Assembly: GCA_965369945.1 (NCBI GenBank)
Contig: CBDUST010000185.1
Span: forward strand, 1-9,071
Source of the DNA: JADFNO01 sp965369945
GTDB lineage: Bacteria; Planctomycetota; Phycisphaerae; Phycisphaerales; SM1A02
DNA length: 9,071 nt
Direction of reading: 5' to 3'
Shown here one piece after another: positions 7,056-9,071 of this stretch (position 1 is its first letter; every line of letters starts with the position of its first letter). The position numbers were made by a program, and so were the translations under genes. The notes under the pieces are model-generated. The model was given only the letters and a program-made list of their open reading frames with translations, was not told the origin of the DNA and did not search any database.

Positions 7056-7973
7056 GTGCCGCACGATGATGATCCCAACCCGACGCAGCAGACCGAAGCG
7101 CCGTGGACGACGCGCCGTCTGCTCACCTGGATCACCTACTACGTGGGCTCCAAGGGCGTCGAGTCGCCGCGGCTGGTCGGTGAGATGCTGCTGGCCCATG
7201 TGATCGGTTGCGAGCGGATGCGGCTGTATATGGAGGTTGACCGCCCAGCCACAGCTTCGGAACTAATTTCGCTGCGGGAATTGGTCGCCCGGGCCGCCAA
7301 GCATGAGCCCGTTCAGTATCTCGTCGGCAACGCGTGGTTCTTCGGCCGGGAGTTTCGTATCGACCCCAGTGTGTTGATCCCACGTCCCTCCACCGAGACG
7401 CTCGTCGAGCAGGTGTTGCAATGGAGGAAAGCGACCCCTGATCGCGCCGATCCCGTCATCGCTGATATCGGCACGGGTAGTGGCTGCATTGCGATCACCC
7501 TTGCAACGCAGTTGCCGGACACTCATCTGATCGCGACGGACATCTCACCGCGTGCTCTGGCCTTGGCCGAACAGAACGCAGCTCAGCATGATGTCGCCGA
7601 TCGCATCGAATTCGTTACTGGCAACGGACTAGAGCCACTTCGACAGCGCTCAGTTGCCGTCGATGTGATCTGCTCCAATCCGCCTTATATCAGTGATGCT
7701 GAGTGGGCAGACGTTGCACCCAACGTGCGCGACTACGAGCCGACGAACGCCCTTCGAGGTGGGACGGACGGGTTGGATGTCATCCGTGTACTGATCGCCG
7801 AGGCGGGGGCGTTGCTTAGGCCTGGTGGGCAACTGGTCGTGGAGATCGCCCATAGTCAGCGTGATGCTGTGATTGAGCTGATGCAACAGGCGGACCTGCT
7901 CACCGACCCACTGGTATTGAAAGATCACGAGGATTTCTGGAGGGTGCTGGTCGCCGAACGGCCGAGACAGTAG
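7056..7973 (+). CDS. prmC: Peptide chain release factor N5-glutamine methyltransferase
   Basis: PrmC (formerly HemK) methylates the glutamine of the GGQ motif in release factors RF1 and RF2, using S-adenosylmethionine in the cytoplasm, and raises termination efficiency. The 305-residue length is typical. The N-terminal helical release-factor-binding domain covers about 18-90 and includes EPVQYLVG (84-91). It is followed by VLIPRPSTE (107-115), the SAM-binding loop DIGTGSGCIA (137-146), an acidic ribose-contact region ATDIS (160-164) and the signature NPPY (208-211), which binds the target glutamine. Ser112 stands where Asp or Glu is common in the IPRPxTE motif. The GTG at 7056 is the first possible start because TAA at 7047-7049 closes the frame. 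No SD site precedes it. prfA, a frequent neighbour of prmC, is not in the window. Confidence 0.95.
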   Translation: MPHDDDPNPTQQTEAPWTTRRLLTWITYYVGSKGVESPRLVGEMLLAHVIGCERMRLYMEVDRPATASELISLRELVARAAKHEPVQYLVGNAWFFGREFRIDPSVLIPRPSTETLVEQVLQWRKATPDRADPVIADIGTGSGCIAITLATQLPDTHLIATDISPRALALAEQNAAQHDVADRIEFVTGNGLEPLRQRSVAVDVICSNPPYISDAEWADVAPNVRDYEPTNALRGGTDGLDVIRVLIAEAGALLRPGGQLVVEIAHSQRDAVIELMQQADLLTDPLVLKDHEDFWRVLVAERPRQ

Positions 7974-8008
7974 CACGATACAAGCGCACTCACCGCATCG
8001 GCCACGGA

Positions 8009-8030
8009 CAATTCATTTACCGTTGAATTG
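8009..8030. promoter_or_regulatory. Operator-like inverted repeat overlapping a -35 box
   Basis: CAATTCA (8009-8015) and TGAATTG (8024-8030) are a perfect 7-bp inverted repeat with an 8-base spacer. It is AT-rich in a GC-rich neighbourhood. The right arm overlaps the TTGACG -35 candidate by three bases, the geometry of a repressor site. As RNA it would be a weak hairpin with no T run, and it lies too far from a stop codon to be a convincing prmC terminator. Confidence 0.45.
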
Positions 8031-8056
8031 ACGAACCCAAGCACAAGATGGACAAT
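8028..8056 (+). promoter_or_regulatory. Sigma-70-like promoter for the nuclease-like gene
   Basis: TTGACG (8028-8033, five of six) and GACAAT (8051-8056, four of six) are separated by exactly 17 bases. This is the best promoter match in the window. Transcription would begin near 8063, leaving a leader of about 78 bases that contains the GC-rich hairpins described below. Confidence 0.5.
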
Positions 8057-8064
8057 CGCCAACG

Positions 8065-8105
8065 GTCCGGGGCTCCGGGGGACGGTCCCTGGTCTGCCAC
8101 AGGGA
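8065..8105 (+). repeat. GC-rich double stem-loop in the leader of the nuclease-like gene
   Basis: GTCC (8065-8068) can pair with GGAC (8080-8083), with CCGG/CCGG offering a competing pairing. TCCCTG (8086-8091) pairs with CAGGGA (8100-8105) around an 8-base loop. The segment CGGTCC occurs twice (8063-8068 and 8083-8088). This resembles a REP-type palindromic remnant or a structured leader. No T run follows. Confidence 0.35.
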
Positions 8106-8128
8106 ACTAGACGGAGCAACGTTCGACG

Positions 8129-8135
8129 AAGGGAG
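8129..8135 (+). promoter_or_regulatory. SD site AAGGGAG for the nuclease-like gene
   Basis: AAGGGAG ends five bases before the ATG at 8141. It is one of the best ribosome binding sites in the window and fixes this start. Confidence 0.6.
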
Positions 8136-8140
8136 CGGTT

Positions 8141-8917
8141 ATGAATCCGTATAGGAAAGTGGACGTATCCGAGCAGCAACTTGAAGATCTTGTGCGACGT
8201 CACGTCGGAATGATCGAAGAAGGTCTGGCCTATGTTGACCATCAAAACCAAGCAGGTGGGGGCCGACTCGACGTGCTGATGGTGGATAGCGGGAAGTCTT
8301 TGGTGGTTGCTGAACTCAAGGTCGTTCAAGATGATGGAATGCTGATGCAGGGTTTGGACTACTGCGACTACGTATCCAACCACGTGGAAGCATTTGCCCG
8401 ACTCTACAAGGACCACAACATTGACCCGACGCAGCAAGTCCGCCTGTTTCTCATAGCCCCTTCATTCAGCCAGACGCTCGTCAACAGATGCAAGTGGATC
8501 GACCTTCCGGTGTCTCTATTTATGTTCAACTGTCTCGCTTTTGATAGCGATCCCGACCTCGTGCCCATCTTCGCAGAGCAGCCGCTTCCCACCCAGCCCG
8601 TTATCGTCGAAATCAAAACTCTGGATGACCACCTCACGTACATTACCGACACAGCCGTACGCGCCCAGGTGTCCGCCCTGCTTGATGAGATCAAGAACTG
8701 GAACCCTGGGAGTATCTGTCTTGATCCAATCAAGGACGCCATCTCCATGAAGATCAATGGTCGCGTCTTTGCGTATTTCTATGCACGCCGGAAGCACTAT
8801 CTTCTTGCGACCTACAATGATCAAGCGGAGTGGACGGACTTCTCAATCAAGGACGATGACGACCTCGCCAAGGCCAAGCCGATTATGAAAGCGGCAATGG
8901 ATCAGAGAGCCAACTGA
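8141..8917 (+). CDS. PD-(D/E)XK nuclease-like protein
   Basis: The 258-residue product has a restriction-endonuclease-like core. Asp44 in GRLDVLMVD, Glu58-x-Lys60 in VVAELKV, and Gln70 with Tyr74 in MLMQGLDYCDYV give the order D...ExK...QxxxY seen in PD-(D/E)XK enzymes, including NucS/DUF91-like proteins. Glu15 or Glu26 could supply the extra N-terminal acidic residue. A second beta-strand region (RLFLIAP, 101-107) fits the fold. The C-terminal third carries a separate small domain around NGRVFAYFYARRKHYLLATY (206-225) followed by a very acidic DDDDLAKAKP, similar in style to DUF5655-type tails. It probably cuts or binds DNA or RNA, but the substrate is unknown. It stands alone with its own promoter, palindrome and strong SD site. 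No methyltransferase or specificity gene is nearby, so an ordinary restriction system is not supported. A coding-like stretch follows in another frame after the stop. Confidence 0.75.
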   Translation: MNPYRKVDVSEQQLEDLVRRHVGMIEEGLAYVDHQNQAGGGRLDVLMVDSGKSLVVAELKVVQDDGMLMQGLDYCDYVSNHVEAFARLYKDHNIDPTQQVRLFLIAPSFSQTLVNRCKWIDLPVSLFMFNCLAFDSDPDLVPIFAEQPLPTQPVIVEIKTLDDHLTYITDTAVRAQVSALLDEIKNWNPGSICLDPIKDAISMKINGRVFAYFYARRKHYLLATYNDQAEWTDFSIKDDDDLAKAKPIMKAAMDQRAN

Positions 8918-8982
8918 CCTTCGAACAAACTGTTGCGGCGTTTGAGGATGCACTAGGCCCATACCTGAAGCGAAAACATTGA
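8860..8982 (+). pseudogene. Out-of-frame coding-like remnant overlapping the nuclease 3' end
   Basis: The frame shifted relative to the nuclease gene is open from after a TGA (8857-8859) to a TGA at 8980-8982. Its last part reads LTFEQTVAAFEDALGPYLKR, a plausible helical protein segment. It has no ATG, GTG or TTG start. It may be a C-terminal extension lost by a frameshift, the remains of another gene, or chance. Confidence 0.3.
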
Positions 8983-9002
8983 TAAAGCAGTCCGGGCATC
9001 CA

Positions 9003-9071
9003 ATGTTAAAACGATTTCGATTCTCTATCCGCCACATCATCCTTCGGTCGCGGATTCTTGCGACCGCAGAG
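9003..9071 (+). CDS. Possible start of a new gene, cut by the window edge
   Basis: The ATG at 9003 opens 23 codons to the last base. The product begins MLKRFRFSIRHIIL, which resembles the basic 'RFSIR' N-terminus that precedes a membrane helix in many planctomycete proteins. No clear SD site is present, and the visible part is too short to identify. It is weakly supported. Confidence 0.35.
   Translation, partial: MLKRFRFSIRHIILRSRILATAE
9045..9066. repeat. Perfect 7-bp inverted repeat at the right edge
   Basis: CGGTCGC (9045-9051) pairs with GCGACCG (9060-9066) around an 8-base loop that can add two G:U pairs. No T run is visible before the window ends. It lies within the possible partial gene, so it could be coincidental, or it could argue that the region is non-coding. 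Confidence 0.35.

Noticed and set aside
7925..8437. 170-codon minus-strand frame over the prmC end and nuclease start
   Set aside because: It crosses two well-supported plus-strand genes and their promoter, and has no motif or SD site.
1..9071. CRISPR array, tRNA, rRNA or insertion sequence
   Set aside because: I saw no regularly spaced repeats, no cloverleaf-like segments with tRNA consensus bases, no conserved rRNA segments and no transposase-like protein or paired terminal repeats.

Overview
The window looks like chromosomal DNA of a planctomycete, probably from the Phycisphaerae. Two observations point there. The first gene ends in a zinc ribbon of the CxxCGYDLRG...CPECG type, which is very common in that phylum. 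The second complete gene carries a C-terminal sorting signal of the 'PAPG + hydrophobic segment + Arg cluster' type, the usual Phycisphaerae variant of PEP-CTERM. Gene density is moderate, most genes appear to be single transcription units, and Shine-Dalgarno (SD) sites range from good to absent. No rRNA, tRNA, CRISPR array or transposase was seen.

Layout. Positions 1-1002 (+) hold the 3' part of a membrane protein with a C-terminal zinc ribbon. Its frame is open to the left edge, and it contains two copies of a 'GWP...PxWPG + membrane helix' module. A gene-poor stretch follows (1003-1397). Positions 1398-2090 (+) encode a secreted PEP-CTERM-type protein, followed by a clear intrinsic terminator (2186-2216). 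Two genes then run on the minus strand: an ATP-grasp ligase (6247 down to 5369) and, 117 nt downstream, a minimal bifunctional proline catabolic enzyme, PutA (5251 down to 2249). The minus-strand pair and the plus-strand PEP-CTERM gene converge on the terminator region. A divergent intergenic region (6248-6376) separates the ATP-grasp gene from an unrecognised single-pass membrane protein (6377-6988, +). prmC, the release-factor glutamine methyltransferase, follows (7056-7973, +). A PD-(D/E)XK-type nuclease-like protein (8141-8917, +) has what looks like its own promoter and an operator-like inverted repeat. The right edge contains a leftover out-of-frame coding-like stretch and possibly the start of another gene.

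How the genes work together. PutA oxidises proline to glutamate in two steps and would feed carbon and nitrogen into central metabolism. The upstream co-directional ATP-grasp enzyme may share transcripts with it, but no functional link is proven. PrmC is a translation housekeeping enzyme. The nuclease-like gene is the most accessory-looking item and the best candidate for a poorly described function. I did not find strong evidence of a complete new multi-gene system.
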